Below, piece by piece: positions 50,121 to 60,865 of a stretch of 64,000 bases of DNA (its first letter is position 1; each line of letters opens with the position of its first letter). The notes beneath the pieces were generated by a model. The model was given only the letters and a program-made list of their open reading frames with translations. It ran no database searches and was not told the origin of the DNA. The position numbers were made by a program, and so were the translations under genes. This DNA is from Chloroflexota bacterium (GTDB taxonomy: Bacteria > Chloroflexota > Dehalococcoidia > Lucifugimonadales > UBA3495). Where the stretch lies: the NCBI GenBank assembly GCA_022573285.1, contig JACZUF010000012.1, positions 1-64,000 of the forward strand, in the 5' to 3' direction.

Positions 50121-50214
50121 GGTGCGGTTCAAAGCGCCACTTTGTGGCCTCCCTTTCTTGCCAAAGGGCGGGCGTTTACCTAAGATGGAGGTACCCGGCC
50201 TAGGAGCAGTTGCC

Positions 50215-50853
50215 TTGCGTCAAAGCGCCGTTTCCTTCCAAACCGAGGGACTTTCTTTCGAGGGCGTCATGGTCCAACCCGACGATGGTTCCGGGCCCTG
50301 GCCCGGCGTGGTCATCTGTCATCCCCACCCGCTCCACGGCGGCAACATGGACAACAACGTGGTCTTGGCCCTGGCTTTGGGTCTGGCCGAAGAGGGTTTC
50401 GTCACCCTGCGGTTCAACTTCCGGGGCGTGGGCGGCAGCGAGGGCGAACACACCGAGGGTGAAAAAGAGTTCCAGGAAGTGCTGGGCGCCCTGGACCTGG
50501 TCAAGGCTTGGCCTGACACCAACGCCAAGACCGGCCTGGCCGGGTACTCCTTCGGCACGTCGGTGATCCTGGGCCACAGCGAATTGTACGGCGAGGCCGA
50601 CGCCATCGCCCTGGTGTCCCCGCCCTTCCGGGCAGTGGAGGGAACACCCCTCAAGGACTCCAAGGTGCCGGCCTTGATCGTCACCGGAGACCGTGACAAG
50701 TTGGTGGACTCGACCCAACTGGACGCCGAGTTAGCCGGTTTCAGCCACTCTCCTCAGTTCAAGCTCTTCGACGGCGGGGACCATTTCTGGTATGGACAGG
50801 AAGCCCGGTTGGTGCCGGAAGTCGGCCGGTTCTTCACCGAGCATCTAAAATAG
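50215..50853 (+). CDS. Alpha/beta-hydrolase (dienelactone-hydrolase-like)
   Basis: A 212-residue alpha/beta hydrolase. VVICHPHPLHGGNMDNN supplies the oxyanion region, TLRFNFRGVGGSEGEH the following turn, and LAGYSFGTSVIL holds the nucleophile Ser in G-x-S-x-G. Asp in VTGDRDKLVD and His in FDGGDHFWYG complete the triad. Members resemble the YsgA/dienelactone type; substrate unknown. TTG 50215 has TAGGAG 8 bases upstream; ATG 50185 and the frame to 50122 are also open. LspA follows 45 bases later on the same strand. Confidence 0.88.
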   Translation: MRQSAVSFQTEGLSFEGVMVQPDDGSGPWPGVVICHPHPLHGGNMDNNVVLALALGLAEEGFVTLRFNFRGVGGSEGEHTEGEKEFQEVLGALDLVKAWPDTNAKTGLAGYSFGTSVILGHSELYGEADAIALVSPPFRAVEGTPLKDSKVPALIVTGDRDKLVDSTQLDAELAGFSHSPQFKLFDGGDHFWYGQEARLVPEVGRFFTEHLK

Positions 50854-50898
50854 CCCCGGCAATCGAAGCAGTCCCGTGGCGGACCCGGAGACCCTAAC

Positions 50899-51528
50899 GT
50901 GAGCGCCGACACCCCACGCACCCCCATCTACAAAGACTTTGTCCTAATCCAACTGGCTATCCTCGTCTTTGTCATCGACCAGTTCAGTAAATTCCTGGTG
51001 CGGGACCAGTTGTTGTACCGCGAGTCATTCCCCGCCACCGGTTTCTTCCGCTTCACCCACACCTTCAACACCGGCAGCGCTTTCGGCATCTTTCGGGACC
51101 AGAACACCCCTTTGATCCTGGTCTCCTTCATCGGCATCGCCATCCTGATCTGGATCTACCGCAGCCAGCGGGTCCCCACCGGTCTCTTGCGGCTGAGCCT
51201 TGGTTTGCAGATCGGAGGTGCCGTGGGCAATCTTCTGGACCGGTTGCGGTTGGGCCACGTGACCGACTTCGTAGATGTGGGTGATTGGCCGGTCTTTAAC
51301 GTGGCCGACGCGTCGATAATCACCGGCCTGGTCATCCTGGCCTGGATCTTCCTGGTCGCCGACCAAGGCGGCTCCAAGGCCTCGGACCCCGCTGGACCCG
51401 CAGGCGGCTACGGCTGGTGCCCGGTCTGCGATGGTGAGATGCGTTCGGTGATGGACGGCTGGAGCTGCTCTACCTGCGGGGTGAAAGAGCGGACGGTGGA
51501 AGAAGGTGCGGGGGACCGGGCGCTTTGA
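50899..51528 (+). CDS. lspA: Lipoprotein signal peptidase with a C-terminal zinc-ribbon
   Basis: SPase II cuts prolipoproteins after lipid addition; the lipobox proteins at 2-6 kb are natural substrates. The core is complete: four hydrophobic segments, NTGSAFGIF, GAVGNLLDRLRLGHVTDFVDV and FNVADASI, the last two holding the aspartates of the catalytic dyad. The core ends near residue 157, where most relatives stop. The remaining 50 residues carry a cytosolic zinc-ribbon: WCPVCDGEM...WSCSTCGVKE, two CxxC pairs. The start is GTG 50899. The stop overlaps the rluD-like start by 4 bases (TTGA), so the two are coupled. Confidence 0.92.
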   Translation: MSADTPRTPIYKDFVLIQLAILVFVIDQFSKFLVRDQLLYRESFPATGFFRFTHTFNTGSAFGIFRDQNTPLILVSFIGIAILIWIYRSQRVPTGLLRLSLGLQIGGAVGNLLDRLRLGHVTDFVDVGDWPVFNVADASIITGLVILAWIFLVADQGGSKASDPAGPAGGYGWCPVCDGEMRSVMDGWSCSTCGVKERTVEEGAGDRAL

Positions 51529-52460
51529 CCTCTGAATCGGCCCTTCACGAATTCTGGGAATTCCGGGTAGCGGTGGGCGAGTCCCGCCTGGACCAGTATT
51601 TGGCCGGGCTGGACACCGGGCTTACCCGCAGCAGACTGCAGCGGCTGATCGCCGATGGGCAGGTGTCGGTCAACGGTGGACCGGCCAAACCGTCTCAAAA
51701 GGTGAGGGCCGGCGACCGGGTCACCCTGTCCGTGCCTCCGCCACGGCCGTCGGGACTGGTGGCCCAAGACATCCCCGTCACCGTGGTCTACCAAGACCAA
51801 GACCTGGTGGTCATCGACAAACCCGCCGGCCTGGCCGTGCACCCCGGACCGGGACACCCCGACCGGACCCTGGTCAACGCGCTGCTGGCCATGTGCCCCG
51901 ATATCCAGGGTATCGGCGGCGAGATCCGGCCGGGCATCGTACACCGCCTGGACAAGGACACCTCGGGACTGATGATGGTGGCCAAGACCCATCAGGCCCA
52001 CAACAACCTTTCCGACCAGATCAAGGCACGCCAGGTCACCAAGGGCTATCTGGCTTTGGTCGAAGGCGTGCCCGCGCCCTCCCAGGGAAAGGTGGACGCT
52101 CCGGTGGGGCGCCATCCCCGCCGCCGAACTCGCATGGCCGTGGTGGTGGGCGGCAAAGAGGCCCGCACCAGCTATAAACTGCGGGAAAAGTTCCAGGATC
52201 ACAGCCCGCCTGGGTACAGTCTGATCGAACTTTACCTGGAGACGGGCCGGACCCATCAGATCAGGGTGCATATGGCCCACATCGGCCACCCTCTGGTGGG
52301 CGACACCACCTACGGACATGCAAGCACCTTGGTCGATCGCCATTTCCTCCACGCCTTCCACCTGGCGTTCAAACACCCGGTTAACGGCGAACCGTTGGAG
52401 TTCCAGACCGGCCTGCCGTCCGACCTGACCCCGGCCATAGACGCGCTCCGCGGGGTCTAG
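51525..52460 (+). CDS. rluD: RluD/RluC-family 23S rRNA pseudouridine synthase
   Basis: A 311-residue pseudouridine synthase with an N-terminal S4 RNA-binding domain (RLDQYLAGLDTGLTRSRLQRLI...GQVSVNG) and the catalytic domain with HRLDKDTSGLMMVAK, where Asp is the nucleophile. ETGRTHQIRVHMAHIGHPLVGD is the other conserved run. It should modify helix 69 or similar 23S sites. TTG 51525 overlaps the lspA stop. GltX begins 105 bases later. Family members differ in target, so the exact uridine is uncertain. Confidence 0.93.
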   Translation: MTSESALHEFWEFRVAVGESRLDQYLAGLDTGLTRSRLQRLIADGQVSVNGGPAKPSQKVRAGDRVTLSVPPPRPSGLVAQDIPVTVVYQDQDLVVIDKPAGLAVHPGPGHPDRTLVNALLAMCPDIQGIGGEIRPGIVHRLDKDTSGLMMVAKTHQAHNNLSDQIKARQVTKGYLALVEGVPAPSQGKVDAPVGRHPRRRTRMAVVVGGKEARTSYKLREKFQDHSPPGYSLIELYLETGRTHQIRVHMAHIGHPLVGDTTYGHASTLVDRHFLHAFHLAFKHPVNGEPLEFQTGLPSDLTPAIDALRGV

Positions 52461-52519
52461 CCGGGCCCCTGATTTCTCCCAAGTTCCGTGCCTGATAGCC
52501 CAGGTTTGGGCATGAATCA

Positions 52520-52528
52520 TGCTACAAT
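52520..52528 (+). promoter_or_regulatory. Extended -10 promoter of gltX
   Basis: TGCTACAAT fits an extended -10; no good -35 is visible. It lies 37 bases before the start codon and resembles the element before the acyl-CoA carboxylase gene. Confidence 0.5.
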
Positions 52529-52564
52529 ATTGCCTGCCCTTATATATTCCGCTGGAGAATCAAC

Positions 52565-54040
<1,476 letters not shown>

Positions 54041-54073
54041 CCGGCCCCCGATCAGTCACAGGATGACACAAGA

Positions 54074-55765
54074 ATGACACAGGCTGAAACCTCGGTTGAC
54101 TTCATACGCAGCATAGTCGCCGATGACAACAGGTCCGGGAAGTTCGACGGCCGGGTGGTCACCCGGTTCCCGCCGGAGCCCAACGGCTATCTCCACATCG
54201 GTCACGCCAAGTCGATCTGCCTGAATTTCGGGTTGGCCGCCGAATACGGCGGCGTATGCCACCTGCGCTTCGACGACACCAACCCCACCCGGGAAGAGGT
54301 CGAGTACGTCCGATCCATCCAGGAGGACGTCCGCTGGCTGGGTTGGGGCTGGGGCCAGAACCTCTTCTATGCCTCGGACTATTTTGGCCAGCTATACGGA
54401 TACGCCGTCAAACTGATCGAGAAGGGCAAGGCGTACGTCTGCGACCTGACCTCCGATGAGATAAGGGAGTACCGGGGAACTCTGACCGAGCCCGGCAAGG
54501 AAAGCCCCTACCGCAACCGGTCCGTCGTGGAGAACCTGGACCTGTTCCGGCGCATGCGGGAGGGCGAGTTCGATGAGGGCGCCCATGTGCTCCGGGCCAA
54601 GATAGATATGGCTGCGCCCAACCTGAACCTGCGCGACCCGGTGCTCTACCGCATACTGAAAGAGACTCACCACCGCACCGGGGATGAATGGCCGATCTAT
54701 CCGATGTACGACTTCGCCCACGGCCAGTCGGACTCCATAGAGGGCGTCACCCATTCGGTGTGTACCCTGGAGTTCGAGGACCACCGTCCCCTCTACGACT
54801 GGTTCCTGGATGAGCTGGAGATCTACCACTCCCAGCAGATCGAATTTGCGAGGTTGAACCTGACCCACACGGTGCTCAGCAAACGCCGGTTGGTCGAACT
54901 GGTGGATGGCGGACACGTGAACGGTTGGGACGACCCGCGCATGCCGACCATCTCGGGACTGCGCCGCCGGGGCTACACTCCCGAGGCCGTCCGGGAGTTC
55001 TGCGACCGCATAGGCGTGGCCCGGCGGGACAACACCGTGGACATCGCACTACTGGAGCACACCCTGAGGGACGACCTGAACAAACGGTCGCCCAGGGTTA
55101 TGGGCGTGTTGGACCCGCTGAAGGTGGTGATTGAGAACTACCCCGAAGGTAAGACTGAAGAGATCGTCTCGGTGAACAACCCGGAAGACATGAGCATGGG
55201 GGAGAGGACCATCCCGTTTTCCGGGACCGTGTATATCGAAAAGGACGACTTTCGCGAGGAACCTCCGCCCAAGTTCTACCGCCTATCGCCGGGCCGGGAG
55301 ATACGCCTCAAGGACGCCTACTACATCACCTGCACCGGCGTGGTGAAGGACGAGGCCACCGGGGAGATAATCGAACTGCGCTGCACCTACGACCCCGAGA
55401 CCCATGGCGGGACCTCATCCGACGGCAGGAAGGTACGGGGGACTTCCCATTGGGTGTCGGCCGAACATGCGGTGGACGCCGAAGTGCGTATCTACGACCA
55501 CCTGTTCTCTAAAGAGGACCCCGACGACGTGGAAGACGGCGGGGACTTTAAGGACAACCTGAACCCTGAATCATTGGTGGTCTTGAAGTCGTGCAAGCTG
55601 GAACCGGGTATGGACAAGGCAAAACCTGGGGATCGGTTTCAGTTCTTGCGTCAGGGTTATTTCTGCGTCGACCCGGACTCCACGCCCGAGGCCCCGGTCT
55701 TCAACCGGACGGTGGCGCTGAGAGACACGTGGTCCCGGATGGATAAGGCGCGCGGCCGGGTCTAG
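54074..55765 (+). CDS. glnS: Glutaminyl-tRNA synthetase
   Basis: A 563-residue Gln[18 protein letters not shown] (about 32-47) and VLSKRRL are the class I motifs, [15 protein letters not shown] and [15 protein letters not shown] are family-specific, and the C-terminal beta-barrel anticodon domain is complete ([22 protein letters not shown] and on). Many bacteria lack GlnRS and make Gln-tRNA by transamidation; here charging is direct. GltX and GlnRS side by side is uncommon. GlnRS in bacteria is thought to have entered from eukaryotes and spread by transfer. Confidence 0.96.
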   Translation: MTQAETSVDFIRSIVADDNRSGKFDGRVVTRFPPEPNGYLHIGHAKSICLNFGLAAEYGGVCHLRFDDTNPTREEVEYVRSIQEDVRWLGWGWGQNLFYASDYFGQLYGYAVKLIEKGKAYVCDLTSDEIREYRGTLTEPGKESPYRNRSVVENLDLFRRMREGEFDEGAHVLRAKIDMAAPNLNLRDPVLYRILKETHHRTGDEWPIYPMYDFAHGQSDSIEGVTHSVCTLEFEDHRPLYDWFLDELEIYHSQQIEFARLNLTHTVLSKRRLVELVDGGHVNGWDDPRMPTISGLRRRGYTPEAVREFCDRIGVARRDNTVDIALLEHTLRDDLNKRSPRVMGVLDPLKVVIENYPEGKTEEIVSVNNPEDMSMGERTIPFSGTVYIEKDDFREEPPPKFYRLSPGREIRLKDAYYITCTGVVKDEATGEIIELRCTYDPETHGGTSSDGRKVRGTSHWVSAEHAVDAEVRIYDHLFSKEDPDDVEDGGDFKDNLNPESLVVLKSCKLEPGMDKAKPGDRFQFLRQGYFCVDPDSTPEAPVFNRTVALRDTWSRMDKARGRV

Positions 55766-56625
55766 AAGCCCGCGTTTTGATAGGCCTCTTTAATCAGCTG
55801 GGTCAACACCGAAGATTGGCTTTCGATATCGCCGGAATAGAGTTTCACCCGAAATCGGCCTTGCTTGTACTCCAATTCCTCAAGGCCCGCTGTTCTGATT
55901 AGATTGTGTATTTCGTCGGTTTCTTCTAATCGAGGTTCAAAGCGAATAAAATCTCTCTTTGGCCGCAGTTTTATAAAGGTGGTCGAAACTCCGTTCTTCG
56001 CCAGGCCGATGTAGAACTTGTTGTACTTCGGCCCAATCGCTGGGTCGAGATTATGTATGAGTTCCAACAAATCATCAGCCATCGTGAGGGTAGTGGGTGA
56101 ACCTTTCCTTTCTACCCACCAGGCTCTGTCCGTTAGTTCGCGTATCTCCTCGTCATCTTCCTCAAGGCCCAAAGAGACTTGGTCGAGGACCGTGGTAAAG
56201 TCCAACGAGACCTGTTGTTCCAATTTGAGGGCTTTCATCTGTATCGCGACGAGCGGTATGGTCCCATTAAAAAGACTTATGACGTTCAGAAATCGACTTG
56301 TGATATCCTCTGCAATAATTACTGCGGTATGTTCGTACTGGGGGTAGCGTTTCCGTTCAATGTCCCAATATTCAATCGTTCGGATAATATGACTCTCATC
56401 CGTCGGTCCAAGCTGTATTTCGACCTCGTATCGGCGAAGCTCCTCTTCGTGTTGAAAGAGCAGGTCTAGTCGGCCTGCGCGAGGTTGAGTACGTTCTCTG
56501 TCTTTAAGAATCAGATCTCCAAGACCCAAAAGCGACGGGTCCTCAGCTATCCGGTCTTGCACCCATTTCTCGTTTAGTTCTGGGTGGTTTTTCAGTGATA
56601 CTTTTTCAAATTTTACGTATTCCAC
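55762..56625 (-). CDS. Putative PD-(D/E)XK-fold protein, probably transferred
   Basis: A 287-residue protein with a likely nuclease fold: [24 protein letters not shown] (D-x(n)-E-x-Q, about 50-75), followed by [52 protein letters not shown]. The same blocks recur in widespread uncharacterised proteins, some linked to restriction-like loci. The usual Lys of ExK is Gln here, so catalysis is not certain. By eye its G+C is about 45-50%, well below neighbours, suggesting recent gain. It overlaps the end of glnS by 4 bases, tail to tail. The C-terminal half is of unknown function. Confidence 0.72.
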   Translation of the reverse strand: MEYVKFEKVSLKNHPELNEKWVQDRIAEDPSLLGLGDLILKDRERTQPRAGRLDLLFQHEEELRRYEVEIQLGPTDESHIIRTIEYWDIERKRYPQYEHTAVIIAEDITSRFLNVISLFNGTIPLVAIQMKALKLEQQVSLDFTTVLDQVSLGLEEDDEEIRELTDRAWWVERKGSPTTLTMADDLLELIHNLDPAIGPKYNKFYIGLAKNGVSTTFIKLRPKRDFIRFEPRLEETDEIHNLIRTAGLEELEYKQGRFRVKLYSGDIESQSSVLTQLIKEAYQNAGF

Positions 56626-56676
56626 GGTGCAATACTCCCCAGAGTGAGTTCATTGTAGGTCCAGTAAACGGTAGAC

Positions 56677-57723
56677 CTAGACCGAAATGAGGTTCCTGGT
56701 TCCGATTCGGTAGATCTGTAGCCGGTGGCGCAGGCTGTCGGCGACGTAGAGCCGGCCCTGCCCGTCCAGCTTAACCGCCGTGGGACCCCAGAAATACTTC
56801 TCCACTCCAGCGGATATCTCCCGGTCCCGGCGGCCCGGCGGGTCTAACTCCGGTTCCAGGTCCGCTTCTTTCCGTAACCGCCCTTCCTCTAGGTTGGCGT
56901 CGAAGTAGTCGGCCGCCCATTTGGAGTCCACCGACTCTCCCCGGAGGGACGCCAGGAGGCTCCCGTCGGAGCCCAGGACCTTCACCCGCTCATTGCCCCA
57001 ATCGGCGACGTAGATGTTGCCTTCCCCGTCCACTGCCAGACCGGCCGGCCGGTGGATGGCGTCGCCTTCGGGAAGCCCGCAAAATTCCTCGATCAACCTG
57101 CCGGTGGTGTCGTAGCGCTGGATGCGGTCGTTGCCCCAGTCGGAGATATAAACGTCCCCGGCCCCGGCCCCGGTATTGACCAGGGCCAGGCCCCAGGGCC
57201 CTTCGAACTGGCCGGGCCCGGAACCCCGTTGGCCCCAGGCGGAGATGAACTCCCCGTCACGGGTGAACTTCTGCACCCGGTGGTTGCCGCTGTCGGTCAG
57301 GTACAGGTTGTCTTCGGCGTCGAAGGCCAGACTGGAGGGATACTCAAGCTGCCCGTCGCCGGAGCCCTTCTCGCCCCATTTTCCCAGGTATTCCCCATCC
57401 TTGGTGAATATGGTGATCCGCTGCAGGCCCTCGTCGGCGACGTAGACCCGGTCTTGGCTGTCGATGGCGATCGAACTGGGCCACCAGAATTCTCCGTCCC
57501 CGGTGCCGCCGGTGCCGAACTCCCCCAGGAAATCCTCGTCCAAGGTGCACATCGAGACCCGCTTGGAGGGCAGCCGGATCGGCGTTTCGGGACCCGCCCG
57601 GTTCAGAACATAAATAATGCCCTGGGAGTTTATCGCCAGGTCCACCGGGTTGGTGAACCCCCGGCCGGTGCCGGCCAGGAAACCGATGGTGTGGCTATAT
57701 GTGAAGGTCTTGGTGGTGGTCAT
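56677..57723 (-). CDS. NHL-repeat beta-propeller protein
   Basis: The 348 residues contain about six NHL repeats, each with a PxxLAxDxxGNxYVAD-like strand; examples are WWPSSIAIDSQDRVYVADEG, YPSSLAFDAEDNLYLTDSGN and HRPAGLAVDGEGNIYVADWG. They should fold as a six-bladed propeller. An insert of about 45 charged residues (SKWAADYFDANLEEGRLRK) precedes the last blade. No signal peptide is seen. Such proteins bind ligands or partners; a lactonase role is possible but the metal residues cannot be picked out. ATG 57723. Confidence 0.87.
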   Translation of the reverse strand: MTTTKTFTYSHTIGFLAGTGRGFTNPVDLAINSQGIIYVLNRAGPETPIRLPSKRVSMCTLDEDFLGEFGTGGTGDGEFWWPSSIAIDSQDRVYVADEGLQRITIFTKDGEYLGKWGEKGSGDGQLEYPSSLAFDAEDNLYLTDSGNHRVQKFTRDGEFISAWGQRGSGPGQFEGPWGLALVNTGAGAGDVYISDWGNDRIQRYDTTGRLIEEFCGLPEGDAIHRPAGLAVDGEGNIYVADWGNERVKVLGSDGSLLASLRGESVDSKWAADYFDANLEEGRLRKEADLEPELDPPGRRDREISAGVEKYFWGPTAVKLDGQGRLYVADSLRHRLQIYRIGTRNLISV

Positions 57724-57790
57724 TTAAGGCTCGCTAAGTTAGTTTGCAGGAACCGCGGGTTCGGGTGCGGGATAACTGGCGTGTGCCCCT

Positions 57791-57883
57791 TGTCATTCTG
57801 AGGCGGAAGCCGAAGAATCTCTTTTTGCGGTGAAGCCCCGTTCCACCATAGCAACGAGACCCTTCGCTTCACTCAAGGTGACA
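57791..57883. repeat. Dispersed repeat with inverted ends (TGTCATTCTGAG family)
   Basis: About 93 bases: TGTCATTCTGAG at one end and CTCAAGGTGACA at the other (9 of 12 complementary). GAAGAATCTCTTTTTGCGG and GAGACCCTTCGCTTCACTC lie inside. A close relative with a 30-base insert is at 60866-60983 and a degraded one at 50027-50120. Confidence 0.65.
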
Positions 57884-57935
57884 GAATTTCGGTCTTTGCC
57901 GCCGGGAGGACCCGCCGTCGGCAGGAGCATGGCCC

Positions 57936-59339
57936 TTAGGCCATCTGGTATTCGCGGGTGGCCAGGATCACCTGCAGCAGTTCCACGACCCGCTGCTCGG
58001 AGCAGGGCACGGCGTCTTCGGGAGTGAAGCTAACCTCTCCCCAATTGGCGGCGAACTCAACCAGCCGCTGGCGGGTGCCCTCCGACACCTGGAGACCGCC
58101 GGCCAACATAAGACAGGCGTCCACCAACTCTTCCGGCTGGTAGGTGTCCTGGCGGTCCTTGAGCCGCTGAATCATTGCTTGGACCCCAGGCTGCCGGGCG
58201 TCGCCGATGATCAGGGCAGCGGAGTTCACCCGCTCCACCAGGGTGCCGGTGTCCACCCACTCAGTGCCGGTGTGCCAACCCTCCACGGTGGGAGGATTCA
58301 GGATCTCCTGGCCCATGAAATTGGCGTCGTTGGACAGGTTCGTGATGTCCCATTGGGGCGTCTGGTAGCTGCCGGCCAGCTTTGCGGTGCCCACCACCAA
58401 CTCGGTTGGGCTCTTGATCCTGGAGTACCAAACGTCTTCCGACTTGAAATAATCGGAGAGGAAGAGGGCCCGCAACACCGAACGGATATCGCCGTTGGAC
58501 TTCCGGAACTCCTCTGCCAGGAATCCGATGGCCTCCTCATTGGGTGTGTCGGACACGAAGAAGTTGTAAAGCTTTCCGGCGATGAACCAACTGGTGGCTG
58601 GGTGCATGGCGATGATGTCGATGATGTCTTCGCCGTTGAAGTTGCCGGTCTGGCCCAGGAACCTCTTCTCGGTCTCGTCGTGGTCTTCGGGCCGGTACTC
58701 GAATTGCCAGTCGATGCGGCCCGAGGGCCAGATGGAATCCCTGGCTGCCCGGACGCTCATATATTCCTGGTTGGCGATGGTCCAGCCGGTGAAGGCCCTG
58801 GCGCAGCTCTTAACGTCGTCTTCGGTGTAGTTGCCGATGCCCATGGAGAAGAGCTCCAGCAACTCCCGTCCGTAGTTCTCGTTGGGGGCGTCCTTGTGGT
58901 TGTCCTTGTTGTCCAGCCAGAAGACCATGGCCGGGTCTCTGGACAGTTCCATCAATATGTTGTGGAAGGACCCCAGTCCGTGGCGGCGGAAGGTGTCGGT
59001 CTGGTTGAACACGCCCTTGGCATGGTTCAACTTGCCGTAGGCGGTGGCGAAGAGCCCGTGCCAGAACAGGGCGATCTTTTCCTCCAAGGGCCGCTTGGAG
59101 TTGATCATCTTGTACATCCAATAGGACTGGGCGCTCTCGAAGTACATCACGCTGTTCTGGTCGGTGTGGTACCGGCGGACCAGATCATCGTTCCATTCAG
59201 GAGCGTCTTCGGGATGGAGCAACTCCTCCAGGGTGGCCTCGTATCCCTTGGCCTGGTACTCTTCCAACTCCTGAAGGGTGGCGCCGAAGCCGGCCCTCCG
59301 CAGCAGGTGGGCCATTAGCCCAAGTCCGTTGTCTACCAT
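57936..59339 (-). CDS. DUF1800-family protein
   Basis: A 467-residue DUF1800 protein. It starts with LMAHLLRRAGFGATLQELEEY and holds KIALFWHGLFATA, NYGRELLELFSMGIGNYTEDDVKSCARAFTGWTI and LRALFLSDYFKSEDVWYSRIKSPTELVVG, all family signatures. The function is unknown; the family is often beside DUF1501 sulfatase-like genes in bacteria with surface processes. DUF1501 is not here. No signal peptide is evident. ATG 59339. The promoter should lie in the 654-base gap upstream. Confidence 0.88.
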   Translation of the reverse strand: MVDNGLGLMAHLLRRAGFGATLQELEEYQAKGYEATLEELLHPEDAPEWNDDLVRRYHTDQNSVMYFESAQSYWMYKMINSKRPLEEKIALFWHGLFATAYGKLNHAKGVFNQTDTFRRHGLGSFHNILMELSRDPAMVFWLDNKDNHKDAPNENYGRELLELFSMGIGNYTEDDVKSCARAFTGWTIANQEYMSVRAARDSIWPSGRIDWQFEYRPEDHDETEKRFLGQTGNFNGEDIIDIIAMHPATSWFIAGKLYNFFVSDTPNEEAIGFLAEEFRKSNGDIRSVLRALFLSDYFKSEDVWYSRIKSPTELVVGTAKLAGSYQTPQWDITNLSNDANFMGQEILNPPTVEGWHTGTEWVDTGTLVERVNSAALIIGDARQPGVQAMIQRLKDRQDTYQPEELVDACLMLAGGLQVSEGTRQRLVEFAANWGEVSFTPEDAVPCSEQRVVELLQVILATREYQMA

Positions 59340-59590
59340 ATTTCGGCCTCCCAGAAAACGGTCACGGACCGGTTAATCAATGGTTTAATCAGCGGTCGTG
59401 CGACCGGGTAAGTAATGATGAGCAATATCGAGTTTGAGGTAGTATAGCACCTCTAAAATTGGCCAAACCAGGGGCCACCTTTACAATGGTTAGTAAACAT
59501 AAATTAGGCTAGCCAGTCACGAACTTGACCATTACCTTAAAAAAGTTTAATATTCCTTCGAATACTGACAAGAAATTCATGGATTCCGCC

Positions 59591-59619
59591 TTGACAGGCC
59601 GCGTTTCCTTTACATTAAT
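59591..59619 (+). promoter_or_regulatory. Promoter in front of a gene-less transcription unit
   Basis: TTGACA (59591-59596), 17 bases, ATTAAT (59614-59619). The -35 is perfect and the -10 is modest (4 of 6). No gene starts within 370 bases, but a strong terminator lies 65 bases downstream. Confidence 0.45.
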
Positions 59620-59625
59620 GTGCTA

Positions 59626-59725
59626 ATGGGTCAACGGGAGAGAGTGGGGCGGGGTGGTGTGACGTTGCCCGACACAGGCTCTAGCCGGTGGCCGAGGTTT
59701 TCGGACCGCCGGCTTTTCTTGTTTT
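59626..59725 (+). ncRNA. Candidate small RNA or leader, about 100 nt
   Basis: Between the promoter at 59591 and the terminator ending at 59725 lies a G-rich stretch (GGGAGAGAG...GTGTGACG...CCCGACACAGGCTCT) that can form nested stems (GAGAG/CTCT; TGT/ACA). A 36-codon frame from ATG 59626 crosses the terminator and looks unlike protein. No riboswitch class could be recognised. The rest of the 59340-59993 gap holds a GAGGAGGT site without a start codon (near 59738) and a CCGGCC-ACT-GGCCGG hairpin (59769-59783). I see no gene in it. Confidence 0.4.
59684..59725 (+). terminator. Strong intrinsic terminator with no upstream gene
   Basis: A 12-bp stem with one bulged base (GCCGGTGGCCGA / TCGG-A-CCGCCGGC) and loop GGTTT is followed by TTTTCTTGTTTT. 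It is a textbook terminator on the plus strand, 270 bases before the next plus-strand gene. Confidence 0.85.
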
Positions 59726-59993
59726 AAGAAGAAGATCGAGGAGGTAAAAAGGCTAAACGAAAAAGCGGCCGGCCACTGGCCGGGTCAAGAGAAACACATC
59801 TAGAACGTACCCGTCAGAAGCAATACCGATAGATCGTTTCCACGGACAAGAGCACTATTCTCTCTCTAATTAAAAATCTCTGACGAGACTCACGGTTCAA
59901 CTTCGGCATTTGTTTAATAACGACCACAGGTGGTGACGATATCGGGCGGGGCGGAACGTTCAATAATAATTGAATGAGGGTTTGGGTGTAGCG

Positions 59994-60824
59994 ATGATGT
60001 CGACATCGGTAAAGATCATCAGTGATGGGGTCATCAAGTTGGACGGCGGGTCCATGTTCGGCCAGGTGCCAAAGGTTGCCTGGGAGAACACCGTTGTCAC
60101 GGACCGAAAGAACCGGATGACCCTGGGGTTGAATTGTTTGTTGCTGCAAGTAAGCGGACACAACGTGCTTGTGGACACCGGGATCGGCACCAAAGAAGTC
60201 GATCAAGATAAAGAGAATCTCGGGTTGGTCCCCAGCCGTCTGTTGAAGGGCTTAAAGGGTGTGGGCCTCACTCCCAAGGATATCAGCGCGGTGGTTCTTT
60301 CCCATCTGCATTTTGACCATTCGGGCGGCTGCACCCGGCTGGACCGGGCCGGCAACCTGGTGCCCACTTTCCCCAAGGCCAAATATTACGTCCAGGCCAA
60401 GTGTTGGGAGGAGGCCTGCAACCCCAACGAGCGTTGTAATGGCGTGCACCGCTCCGAGAATTTCCTGCCCATCGAGGAGCGGGGTCAACTGGAATTGCTG
60501 GACGGTGATACCGAGATCATGCCCGGCCTAAATGTGATTGTCACCGACGGCCACGCCCTGGGCCACCAGATGGTCATGTTCAACCACGGCGGCGAGCGGG
60601 TGGTGTTCCTTGGGGACATCGTTCCCACGCCCCATCACCTCAACCTGGTCGCCATCTCCGCCTTTGACAGTTCTCCCGAGGTCACTCTGGAGGCGAAGCG
60701 GGACCTGTTGAACCAGGCCGAGCGCCAGGGCTGGCTTTTGGTCTTCTCCCACGGCCACGATATTAAGGCAGGATATCTGGAGCGCCGCGGCGAGATGGGT
60801 TATCTCAGGCCCGTCGAGCTTTAA
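59994..60824 (+). CDS. Metallo-beta-lactamase-fold hydrolase (quorum-quenching/AHL-lactonase-like)
   Basis: A 276-residue MBL-fold protein. VVLSHLHFDHSGG holds the HxHxDH metal motif, DGHALGHQMVMF and VFLGDIVPTPHHLNL give the later His and Asp, and VFSHGHDI the last His. The NTVVTDRKNRMTLGLNCLLLQ...VLVDTGIG opening is typical of the lactonase-like group. The substrate is unknown. ATG 59994 is chosen (ATGATG, so 59997 is equal); TTG 59970 is in frame. It may be expressed by readthrough from the small-RNA-like unit or from its own promoter in the AT-rich stretch around 59870-59970. Confidence 0.88.
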   Translation: MMSTSVKIISDGVIKLDGGSMFGQVPKVAWENTVVTDRKNRMTLGLNCLLLQVSGHNVLVDTGIGTKEVDQDKENLGLVPSRLLKGLKGVGLTPKDISAVVLSHLHFDHSGGCTRLDRAGNLVPTFPKAKYYVQAKCWEEACNPNERCNGVHRSENFLPIEERGQLELLDGDTEIMPGLNVIVTDGHALGHQMVMFNHGGERVVFLGDIVPTPHHLNLVAISAFDSSPEVTLEAKRDLLNQAERQGWLLVFSHGHDIKAGYLERRGEMGYLRPVEL

Positions 60825-60865
60825 GCGAAATCGATAGCCGGCTCTGAAAACCGATCTGCTCCATC

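Noticed and set aside
59626-59736. A 36-codon frame in the small-RNA-like unit as a protein gene
   Set aside because: It has no ribosome site, runs through the terminator stem and has an Arg/Gly-rich composition expected from GC-rich non-coding sequence.
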